Shown piece by piece: positions 38,265 through 50,350 of a stretch of 64,000 nucleotides of DNA. The stretch's first letter is position 1. Each line of letters starts with the position of its first letter. Origin of the DNA: Silurus meridionalis (taxonomy: Eukaryota > Chordata > Actinopteri > Siluriformes > Siluridae); the NCBI RefSeq assembly GCF_014805685.1, contig NC_060884.1, positions 17,605,356 to 17,669,355 of the forward strand, given 5' to 3'. Both the position numbers and the translations under genes were made by a program. Below the pieces are notes generated by a model. The model was given only the letters and a program-made list of their open reading frames with translations. It had not been told where the DNA came from and ran no database searches.

Positions 38265-38990
38265 ACACAGAATGGCACATATGTTCTTCTTCATCAAGCC
38301 CATCTCCCTCCCCCCATCCTGACCACGTTCTACAGAGGGACCATTGAGAACATCTTGAGCGGCTGCATCACTGCCTGGTTTGGAAACTGGTCTCGGACAC
38401 AGGACCCTACAGAGGATAGTGAGGACAGCTGAGAAGATCATCAGAGTCTCTCCACTCTATCATGGACATTTACACCACACACTGCATCCGCAAAGCCAAC
38501 ACACACACACACACACACACACAAACTAATGAAAAACTGTGTGAATTATCTGTACAACCCGGACACAACACACACTTGTACTCACTTCACACATCCATGT
38601 CTTCAGTACAAATCATATTACATCACTTCATTACCATAAACAGTTTACATGCAGTTTTTGCACATCTTTTTTTGGATTGCTGTTATTGCTCTTTTGCACA
38701 GCATTCTGTTTACATTTTTTTGTTACTTACAATCTTCACTTTACGTCTTTTACACACCGCAATGTGCAATGTCTTGTGTTGTCTTTACACTGTTTTCACC
38801 AGGTTGCACACAATGCACTTTATGTGGCGAGGACACTTGCAAGTCCTTAGCCCTGTGTTTTCTGTGATTGTTGTTGTATGTAGCACCAGTGTTCAGGAGG
38901 AACGTTGTTTCATTTCACTGTGTAATGCGTCAGCTATATATGATTGAAATCACAATAAAAGCTTCTTGACTTGATTGACTTGATATAGAC
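38265..38990 (+). mobile_element. Second LINE 3' end
   Basis: On the plus strand the last codons of an L2-like reverse transcriptase appear in broken frames (FYRGTIENILSGCITAWFGN near 38,330). They are followed by a short (AC)n run at 38501-38522, a long untranslated tail, AATAAA near 38,955 and a terminal CTTGACTTGATTGACTTGA repeat at about 38,970-38,988. It is opposite in orientation to the LINE inside the hAT. Confidence 0.72.
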
Positions 38991-39443
38991 ACTGAACCGA
39001 CAACATAGGAATGTGTGAAGCTCATCTTAAAACTTAACACCTACAGATACTTAAATAAATAAATACTACTAAAGTTTTTAATACTCTAATCAACATGGCC
39101 ATGGACAAATGTGCTTTATGCAAATATATATATAAAACTGTTAATGTTAATTATTATTAAAACCAAACTCATCTATGGATGTTTACTAAAGCACAGCATT
39201 TGTTATTATGATTGTATACAAATAAAAGTAGTCACTTTACATATACATATTTATTTCTCTTATCTGTATGATATAAAAAAGACAGAGTAATATAAATTCT
39301 ATTCGGCATTATTAGGAGAAAAATGCCACAAAACCAGCGCGTTTTTTGACTCCAGAGGGTTAATTGCTGGATGTGTGCATCACGGCGGATTTTGGCACAT
39401 AAGGAATATATATATATATATATATATACTTCCACCCACTAGT

Positions 39444-39668
39444 CATTACGGAAGCGCATTGCATTCACAAAAGAATTCACAGCCAGGATCTCATAATTAT
39501 GAGATACTAAGTCATAATTATGACTAAGTAAGTCATAATTATGACTTAGTAAGTCATAATTATGAGATAAGGATCTCATAATTATGACTTAGTATCTCAT
39601 AATTATGAGATCCTGGCTGTGAATTTTTTTATTTTATTTTTTTGTGAATGCAATGCGCTTCCGTAATG
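39444..39668. mobile_element. Hairpin MITE directly upstream of sycp1
   Basis: The outer arms CATTACGGAAGCGCATTGCA and their reverse complement close at 39444 and 39668. The inside is a foldback built from repeats of CATAATTATGA, itself a palindrome, so several alternative hairpins are possible. There is no coding sequence. A short (TA)n run (about 39,408-39,428) lies just outside the left arm. The right end is only about 230 bp before the presumed sycp1 first-exon donor. Confidence 0.8.
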
Positions 39669-39897
39669 CTCTAATCACCACTTGAGTGCTTTTTACACAA
39701 TTGGCAACCCTATCAGCGTGCAGTAACTTTGCACGCGCTCGATTTGAATTCGTTTACAATTGCCACGCGAGATGTTTAAGCCCGCGCGCGCATCGAAAAC
39801 ATATGGTTCGTTAGAAAATCGTTAGGAACCTCACTGCTCCCACAGAGATAAGACTCACAAGTGGTTTAAGCAAGTCGGACAAAACGTGCTTTAAAAG
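39669..39897 (+). promoter_or_regulatory. sycp1: Presumed sycp1 promoter and non-coding exon 1
   Basis: This is the only CpG-rich patch near the gene (CACGCGCTCG, GCCCGCGCGCGCATCG around 39,732-39,795) in otherwise AT-rich DNA. It ends in an AAAAG/gtaattt donor at 39897/39898. The first coding exon begins with an acceptor at 40454-40455 two bases from the ATG, so a non-coding leader exon must exist, and this is the best candidate. The transcription start is not determined. Confidence 0.55.
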
Positions 39898-40456
39898 GTA
39901 ATTTAACACTTTCTTTACAAAAAAAAAGGACTGCTAGTTCGATTAAATACTCTAATGTATATTGATATTATTATTTATCAATGATATGACTATAAATATA
40001 CTGTTGACTTTGGCAAATATTACCTGCTTCGTCACTAGCCGAAAACTTACTTAGAGACACTATATGTTATATTTAATATCCACTTCAGGCGTAAATATGC
40101 TAATATATATTTTCCCGCTAAGAAACAAGTCGAATGAGTCGAATTACTAACTGAATAGCTTAAAATATCTCGCTAATTTTGCGCCGCTATTAACTTATGA
40201 TTCACCTCATAGCCCCGTCCCCTGGATAAACCAGTAAATATGCAGTGTCTACATTTCCATACCGATTCAACTCTTAAAATAGGAGCTTCTGTCATATTTC
40301 AAATGATAGTAAATACAATTTTCAAATTCCTTGCCAGTATTAGTAATTCAAACAACAAGGACACGGTATTACTTGCAAGAATGGCACAGCAAATGTATAT
40401 AGAAAGGATTTTAGCTATAGACACAGTTACCTAATCCTCTTTCATTATGTTACAGA

Positions 40457-43400
40457 ATGGAAAAAGCATTTAACTTCAAACTTCTAGTACCTCCAAGAAC
40501 CAGGCTTGGTCAGGTATCAGCCGTAAAACCTCAGGATCCTGGACTGTGTGAAGAAAACAGCAGCTTTATGGCACAAGTTCAGGTTGGTGGATATTCATCT
40601 GGAATAATTGTGGAATGTTCATCTGTTTTACAGTCTGTAAATATATATTACCTCGCTTATGTGTGCCTATTGTTTAGAGTTTCAATAAATATTTTGAAAA
40701 CGAGACAAATTCAAATATCAAGATGGTGTTGCCTACAGAGTCTCCAAGTGCAGGTAAAAAGTGTGCAAAGGTGCTTTCCATGTAGAGAGTATATACAGTA
40801 CATTAAAAAAACCAGTAAAAAATTATTTGTGTATACCATATGTGCCAAATGGTTTTTGGTATAATATTTCAAGTTTGCTATTTTAAAGAGGTCACAAAGA
40901 GGATTGCTGTAATGCCATTAGACAAAGAAGAGGTAAGTGAATTCATCGTGTTTGTGTTTATGGTGTGATATGAAGTGTAAGTATTAATTGAATTACTATT
41001 TTCTGTTTTATTCGATTTTATTATTTACTATTTTATATTATTGCTATTTACTATTACTGTATTTTTACCAGCCACCATTAAGATCCAGTCAGGTGTATTC
41101 TAAATTGTTTGAAGAGGCTGAAAAAATAAAAGCTTGGAAATTAAAAATGGACTATGATATATCACAAAAAGACAGAAAGCTTCAGGAGAATCGAAAAACA
41201 ATTGAGACACAACGCAAAGCCATTCAAGAACTTCAGGTAAGTTTGGCAATGATAAGAGTAGTTCAGAATCTTTATTTATTTGTATTTTTTTTTTTTTTTT
41301 CATATTTTGCTTGATTGAAAATAGAGTTTCTGTAGTCTAAATGAAAAAATTTTGAAAATCTGGCTTCTGATTTGATTCAAACCACATTTTTGTGTGTTTC
41401 TGTGTCTGAAAGTCTGGAAATGAGAATTAAGGACACGTACAAATGCAGTTTTTAGTATTTAATGTTCTACTATTACTCATTCAAGACTGACCTCTATCAC
41501 AATCACCTGCTTTATTATTATGTCAGTTAATGCATATATGCAAGTAAATGTCAGAAAAAGAAAACTCTGGTTACTTTGGTTGAAAACTTTGGTTACTTAC
41601 AAATCAGGTTCTCCCTTGTTTGGCCTGCAGTTTGATCATAACCTTATAAAAAGAGGATTAATGACTTGTATTTCAATTAACTGATGTCTATGTTGCAGTT
41701 TGAAAATGAGAGCCTGAGCATGAAATTAGATGAACAACTAAATGAAAATGAAGATATTAGAAATAAGTATGTACAACATGTATTTCAACTAAGAACATTT
41801 CATATTTATTTATTTATTATAGCCATTAGCAATTCAATACATTTTAAACTTTGCAGAAGCAATGCAACAAGAAGTTTGTGCAATATTCTGAAGGACACTT
41901 TTGAAAGGTCTACTGAGAAAATGAGCCTTTGTAAGTGATGGTGTAAAAGCCTGACACACACATTAGGTAACCTTACTTAATATGTATTAAATTTGACGTT
42001 TTCATGTTAACACAATACATGTAATTTTAATTTTAAGTTGAAGCAGAAAGAGAAGAAACTCATGGTCTCTTCTTGCAAAACCATGAAAACATTCAGGTAA
42101 CGTCATGTTAAACATGCTTTAAAAATTATATAACTTGTAGTTGTCAGATTGGCATGCAGTGAAAATATCAATTAGTTTCACCATTTTCCATCCATATATA
42201 TCTTTTTAGATATAGCTATCTAAATGTTTTAAATATCTTGTCTGTCTTATTTCAGAGGATGGTTGTTGCATTTGAAAATCTCCGGCTGCAAGCAGAAGCT
42301 GATCAGCTAGAAATGTTAAAAGGTAAACTAGAAAAATGTTTGAAACAATGTACAGTATGGACATGCACTGTGGATTAGACATTATATATTTACAATGTAT
42401 TCATTGTTTCTATGCCTGTTTGCATATTTTACATAGCTAAGGAAGGCCTTAAACAGTTTGAGGACCTTAAAGTGAAATTTGACAATGAGTATCACACAAA
42501 AGAAAAGAAGGTAAGCTGTAATTTTACTATGAAGAGGGAGGCAAAAACTAAATTCAATCTTTTAATTTTATACCAGCAATCCTAGACATATCTTTGAGTT
42601 TAGTGAACAAAAAAATTATGTAATATTGTTCTCCTGACCCCAGAATTTTGTTGTTTGTTCATTTATGCCAATACCTTTTACAGAGTAATGTATGATGGAG
42701 TATTTGTAAAAAAAAATAAAAAAAATAAAAACTATTAGGAATACAACAGTTATTCCCTGGAACATTCTGACTATGGAAGCACTGGTCACAAGGAAATTGT
42801 AGCAGTAATTTTTTTTCTCATCCTAAATTACCAGGGGCAGTGAGGATGAGCTGGATAATGTATGCCACAGTGTCAGAAGAAACGAGTGAAGGACTAATTT
42901 TAAAAGTGTTTAAAGACCACTTTAGGGCCAATATCAAGTGTTCAAAAGCTTTTACAAAGTGTGTAGTTACAGTACATCCGGGTTGATGATGCCTCCAAAC
43001 AACGAGGAGGAAAGCCTACTTACGCAGTGGCATGTACCTTAAGTCTGTTTTGGGACAAGGGAGCCCCTTTTATAATACCTTGGAGCACACGCCAGTCACA
43101 AAAATACAAGATTATTAATGCTGCGTGGTTAATTGACTAATTTTGTTGGTGACATGACTGGCTGCAGAAATCCTGAATTCAGTGCATTTTTATTGCTATT
43201 TCTCGAAAAGCATTTTATTATGGTACTCACTAGGATTTTCAGAAAAGGGCTTCAATAGATATCAAGACTACTCATGGCTGGTTATAAGGACTTGTCTAGC
43301 ATTTCAAAAAAAAAAGGCCCTTAGCACAAGAGACTAAAGGAGGACTTTGCTACCATCGAAAGCAGATGTCTCTTATATGTTATCTGACAAGAGAAGTGAA

Positions 43401-46105
43401 GAAGAGAAAAAGGGTAAAGATGGTTGAAAATGAACATTTCATAATGTGGGTTTTGCCGTATTTTTTTCTGCAATGCTGCGATGTTGATATACAAATGGTT
43501 TGTTGGCATAGAGGTAATATATAATCTTAGATTTAGAGACTTCAGGGCCCGCAAATGCTATCTATTTTTTATGACACTATATCAGTCAGGTTAAAGCTTT
43601 GGACCTCCAAGTCAACATGAAAAATAATTAGATTAATCCTTTTTTATTTTGTTGATTATAATTTTAGGTAATGTAAATAATTGTGGCATTTGGATTTACT
43701 AAGATATGTAAGATTTTATAGATGATATATTTCAAATTGCAGATTTTTTTTTTTTTCTTTTTTTTTGCATTATTCCAAGTAAACTTTGTTGTGTGTGAAA
43801 ATCCCAGTAGATCAGCAGTTATAAAAATACCCAAACCACCCTGTTTGGCACTGAACAATCAGGCCAATGTCATAATGTGTTCATTGTTCAGTTTTGCTGT
43901 TTGTTGTTCAGGTGCATCTCAATAAATTAGAATATCATTTATTTATTTTAGTAATTCAATACAAAAAGTTAAACTCGTATATTATATAGATTCATCACAC
44001 ACAGACTGATATATTTCAAGTGTTTATTTTGTTTAATTTTGATAATTATGGCATACAGCTAATGAAAACCCAAAATTCAGTATCTCAGAAAATTAGAATA
44101 TTTTGAAAAAGTTCAATATTGGAGACTCATGGTGTCACACACATAATCAGATAATTAAATCCAAACACATCTCAAAAAATTTTAATACTTCATAAGACTA
44201 ATTAAAAAAAACTGTTTAGTGTATTGTTTGCTGTGGCAGCAGGGGCATGGCTGAGCGCCGGTTTGTGAATGGAGGGCGAGGCTGGGAGCAGGAAGGCGTG
44301 GGAATGACACACCTGAGGGGAATTGTGACTAATGAATGTTCTCTCTCTTGCAGTGATCAGGGGGAGCGTATAAAGATTAGCGAGAGGGTGTGCCAGGGGG
44401 TGTGTGTGCCTGCGAGTTTGTGACTTTAGCACTGATCACTCAATAAATAAACTATTTTGTTCAGAACTGGTCCTGTCCTGAGTGGTTTTCCTTTTCCTGA
44501 ACTGTCAGCTCTCCCGCATTGGCCTTCTGGAAAGTATGTTAATTTACTGTATATGTACTCAATACTTGGTAGGGGCTCCTTTTGCTTTAATTACTGCCTC
44601 AATTCGGCGTGGCATGGAGGTGATCAGTCTGTGGCACTGCTTATGTTCTTTGACCTGTTCTTTGACAGTGGCCTTTAGCTCATTTGCATCTTGCTTCGCA
44701 CTTTCCTCTTGACAATACCCCATAGATCCTCTCTGGGGTTCAGGTCGGGTGAGTTTGCTGGCCAGTCAAGCACACCAACACCATGGTCATTTAACCAACT
44801 TTTGGTGCTTTTGGCAGTGTGGGAAGGTGACAAATCCTGATGGAAAATTTAATCAGCATTTCCATAAAGCTGGTCAGCAGAGGGAAGCATGAAATTTCTA
44901 AACCTTCCTGGTAGATGTCTGTGCTGACCTTGGACTTGATAAAACACCTGCAGATGACATGACTCCCAAAACCACCACTGACTGTGCAAACTTTACACTG
45001 GACCTCAAGCAACTTGGATTTTGTGCCTCTCCTCTCTTCTTCCAGACTCTGGGACCTTAATTGGCAAATAAAAAATATATATATATATTTCCCTTCTTTT
45101 GAAAAGATGACTTTGGCCCACTGAGCAACAGTCCAGTACTTTTTGTCTTTTGCCCAGGTAAGACACCTTTGACATTGTCTCTGGCTAAGGAGTGACTTGA
45201 CACAAGGAATGTGTCAGTTGTAGCCCATGGATACGTCTGTGCGTGGAGGCTCTTGAAGCACTGACTCCAGCTGCAGTCCAGTCTTTGTGAATCTCCCAAA
45301 ATTCTTGAATGGGCTTTGTTTCACCTTTTTCTACCACCCTTTTCCTTCCATTGAACTTTCCATTAATGTGCATGGATACAGCACTCTGTGAACAGCCAAC
45401 TTCTTTAGCGATGACCTATTGTTTATTTCCCTCCATGTGCAGGGTGTCAATGATCATCTTCTGGACAAGGAGCAAGGTGATTGTGCAACCTGATGCTTGC
45501 GAGTTACGCCAGAAAAGATCCAGTGTGACACTCCCGAAGTTAGCAAACAAACAGTTTACACAATAGCACTTCATTAAACTACACCATTTAACATGATAAG
45601 GATTATACAGTTTTTGCTGATGTTTTGCCTTCATCCGTGACACCAGTGTTTTCTTCTCGCATGCTTGTGCACCATTGTGGTACTTCCATGCCACACAAGC
45701 TCCGCTTTGCATAACTTCCAGGCAGTTTTCTTTGTTGCTTTTTATATTAAATGCTTCTACGCACACTTTTTCCTGCTGCCAGCTGACCCTGTACTGTCTG
45801 CCATTTTCCTAAGTGGCTGTGTTATCTTACCATCAAGTTAACTTGTAACTTCACTAGCCCAACTAATCGATAAAGGCATTTGTTGGCCAATGATTTCTTT
45901 AGCGGTAGTTGTTGCAGCTCTAATAGCAGGTGTATTTTTCCTATTTTTGAATGAGAACTGTTATGACAATCTGTTAAGAGAATTACAGATAATATATTTG
46001 TTTTTTGGGGGGTTAGAATTCACATACACATGTATCAGCTTGAGCATCCATCCATCCATCCATCCATCCATCCATCCATCCATCTATCCATCTATCCATC
46101 TATCC

Positions 46106-46144
<39 letters not shown>

Positions 46145-47505
46145 ATTAAAAGTGAATATGTAAGATCATTTAAATTTAACAGCCTTCAGTGCTGCCAAAC
46201 AAGAGTTTTTTTTATTTGGCATATAAAGTTGGTAGATTTTCCATCAATATTACATTTTGCCAGTGTTTTAATTCCATGAATATACACAGATGACAGCACC
46301 TTTGGGCATCAGTTGATATGTGAAAAATCACTGAAATATAGAAAGCAGTCATTCTCAAGGGACGTGCAGTGTTGTATAGCATTCATTGTTCGCACTCAAG
46401 CAGTGTGTAAACTGCAGGAAAAAATCATGTTTTCTATTTTTTCCTTGTGTCGCATCATATTCATTGTGGATTATGTGTAGCACATTCTGTTCTCATGCAT
46501 CCTCACAGATAAGCCATCATACCACCCACTAGCATTTGGGTATAAGAATTACTGACACATCAAAGTAGGAAAACATGGAATACATTTTCACAGGGGAAAA
46601 CTCTTACAATAATTGTTTCCTATATCTATGCCATAATAATCCTGTTAATTTACCACCGTCACAAACCTTTGTAACAATTTATTAATCAGGAATCCACCCA
46701 CGTTTGTTTGGCCGCCAGCCTAAAAATAATGTTATCATTGCAATACACAGCAAATCCTCATAACAATAAGATGCAGTCCAAATGAAGCTAAGCTCATTTA
46801 TGTGCAATGTAGGAGTCTTAGATTGAGATCTGCAATGAGCACACAGAATTTGTGTGTTTTATAGATACCTTTTTGTGCAATTTTCTACTCTCAATTAGAG
46901 ATGCTCATTCTAAAATTTTCAGACTTAGGGAAATGTATGTCCTATGTCAAGGTGAAATCATTCTATTAAATCAAACAGTCAGTGCTGTTACACTAAACAA
47001 GCAGTGCTAGACTTGCCATGCGTTATGATTTAACTTGTGTTCTAGATCAGAAATGTGTTTTATGTGAATTTTATCTTTTTTTCTTTTTCTATGTATTTGA
47101 AACAAATGTTTTGAAATCACAATCACAAAGTCACTCACATTACTGAAAATTATCTTTGTAACCTATACATATACAAGCACATGCTAAAGTGTAAATTTAG
47201 CTAAAAAAATACTTATGCTGGTTAAAATCTGTGTCCATCAATGTTTCACTGTAAAATGTGGCATAATTTTGCTTGTGAAAAAACTTATTTTTTTGCCGAC
47301 ACATTGATTACAGTTTATTTGTGTGTTTGTTTATTAAGGTTTCCCAGCTTGAAGAAACGCTGAGAAAAACTGAAAGTCAACTTACAGAAACAGTAGTCAA
47401 ACTACAAGAAACTCAGAAAAACATCAGTCAACTCCAGGATTCTGAAAGTATGGTTGACAAAACTTAAATCTTAATCAATATAATTTTCTGGATGTTTAAA
47501 AGATG

Positions 47506-47549
<44 letters not shown>

Positions 47550-50117
47550 GTGATTCCATAAATATAGGCCAGCATCTTGAATTACTTCACAAATATAAAC
47601 AAGAAAATGCTACACTGCAGGAAAATCTACATAGAGAAGAACAGCTCAGGCAGGAGAGTGAGGTTTGTGCTTGTGTTCATACATTTTTAATGTGATTCAA
47701 AGAATTGGTTAGAGTGTAGATGCTTGATACGCTATTTGATTTCTCTAGGAAAACCAAAAAACATTAGTTAACACACTTGAACAAACCAAAGAGTTGTATA
47801 TAAAGAACCTTTTGGAGAAAGACATAAATATTAAAGAAATAAATACTATTAAAGAGCAACTGGCACATCAAATTGGAGAGATACAAGAGACAGCAGATTC
47901 CTTACAGTCCTCTTTAAAATCGGAGAAAAGTAGGTAAGCTGACAGATGCCCAGTTTACTCAATAAAGGTAATGCAAAAACATTTTAAGGTGCAGAAAAGC
48001 AGTTTGTCTGTTTTAATGTTCTCTTATTGAATGTTATTTTCACAGGGTTCGAGAACTTGAATCAGGGCTGAGCTCAGTATCTCAGGAGCTCTCCACCAAA
48101 AGCAAAGAATTGGGTATGTACATATTACATATAAAACAAGCTAAAAGTCTTTCTGCCACTTTTCCTTGCTAAATCAAATATCACCACAGGAGCAATAAGA
48201 GAAGTGAAAGTGGAGTGTGACAGGCAGATACAGGCTCTGAAATTTGAAATGGTATGTCATATTCTCACATAACCATTTATTTTTTCAATAAGCTTCACTA
48301 TACTGATTATGTATGCATTAACTTACATTAAAGGAAACAAAGGAAAAGGCCTTTCAGTCTTTGGAGGAAAAGATAAAAGCAGATGAAGGACACATTCTTC
48401 AGCTGACTTCAGAACATGTAGAAAATCAAGCAGAAATAAACAAATTGAAGGTAAATGCTTAAATTAGTATGAAAATCTCTATCATGCTAATTGAAGACAT
48501 GCCAATGTCTATGGTTTAGCTGCAAAAAAGTTTTTTTGACCCCTAATAATGGAGAAAAAGAAAACAGCAACACACATAATACTGCATTGCACACTTTTAA
48601 AAGGATAACTGATGTAAATAACATGGTAGACATTTATTTTGAGTGTGTCATCTAACACCTTCAAAGCATGCAAATGGACATAATCATGTGATTATCTAGA
48701 CTGTCTACTACAAAGTAAACTCTGACTGGAACTTAGTGGGAGATATTTGTATTGGTTATGGGTGCATGTAAAATATCTTTAGCATTTATTCATCTATGTT
48801 TAATCTTTAAACATAATTTCTGTCTATTATATTAGGTATTTTTTATTCTTCTGATTACAAAAAAGTCAGTTAATCAAATGTATATTTTTGAGATGGATTT
48901 ATACAGTGGACATTTTAAAATGTAAGCTTCTATCTGTTAGCCCAGTGCTCTTATATTTATCATTTAGGCTGTTTGCATCCAGCTGCACCATTCCATCGAC
49001 ATACACTGTAGTTTTCATGTTTTATGATTATCTTGTTAGCAATGTTAGCATTGACACCTCAATACAGACTTAAAGGTTTTAAAGTGTTCATAATTTTATA
49101 ATCAGCATAAATTCCTAAGAAATGATTTGAGCTGATGCATAGTGCAATGCACTCTTCAACTTGAACAAAAATACAATTTGAGTAGTTGAAACAATGCAGT
49201 AAATAATGTTTGTCCCAACAGGAAAAACTGCAGATTGCTGAAGTTGAAAACAACAAAATGGTGGCTACCTTGGAAGTCACTAGAAACGAGCAAACTGTTT
49301 TGAAGGAGCATTTTCTTCTGAAAGAGGTATAACTGTTTAAAGCCTAGTCTAGAATAGATTTTAGACATACCAACAGCATCATCATCTTAGTGGGAGTCAC
49401 ATTTCAAACTGATTTCACTGAGATAAACTGGATTGTGTCAAAAATTGTTGAAAAGTGTGGCACACTATTGAAATAGGTTGCACAAATGACAAACAAAAAC
49501 AAGAAATCACTGTTCACATAGAAAATCTGTCACATTATTCCGCTTTAATCCCACCATATAATAATTTATGTACAGCTATTTATTTAGCATTTAAACTTTA
49601 TAATTAAGCTTAAAACAGTACATTGAAATCCAAGCTATCTTCACAAAGCAAACTCGTTGTTAACTTCGTTGTTAACTGTACTCTGTTGGCTTTTACTCAG
49701 GTCAAACTGCATGAGATTGAGGGGCAGTTATCAGAAGCACTGAAGAAAGATAGTGAATCATCTAATAAAATTGAAAGATTGCAAAAGGATATAAGTAAAT
49801 ACAAGTAAGTAAGCAAAGAAAATGTGTCGGGGTACAAACATGTCATGACTACAAAAAAAAATGATAATGATAATGCTGAAACATTAATTGTCCATATGTG
49901 ATATTAATAATCTTAAAAAAAAAAAAAAAAAAAAAGGAATTAAAAAAAATATATATTGACAATTTACATATAATATGAGAGTACTGGGAAAATGCTTTTT
50001 TTGTAGCTAAATATATTTTTGTGCCTTCTTTTTGAAGCCCTTTAAAAATCATGTTTTTGTGTTCATGTCATGCTCTTGGTCATATGTCTATATAGGGATA
50101 TATATGATGATCTACTG

Positions 50118-50162
<45 letters not shown>

Positions 50163-50271
50163 GGATAGATGGATAGATGGATAGATATAGATAGATGGAT
50201 AGATATAGATAGATGGATAGATGGATAGATAGATGGATAGATGGATAGATAGATGGATAGATGGATAGATG

Positions 50272-50350
<79 letters not shown>

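Noticed and set aside
46045..50350. Tetranucleotide arrays considered as a CRISPR-like array
   Set aside because: Units are 4 bp without spacers, in an intron of a vertebrate gene; they are ordinary microsatellites.
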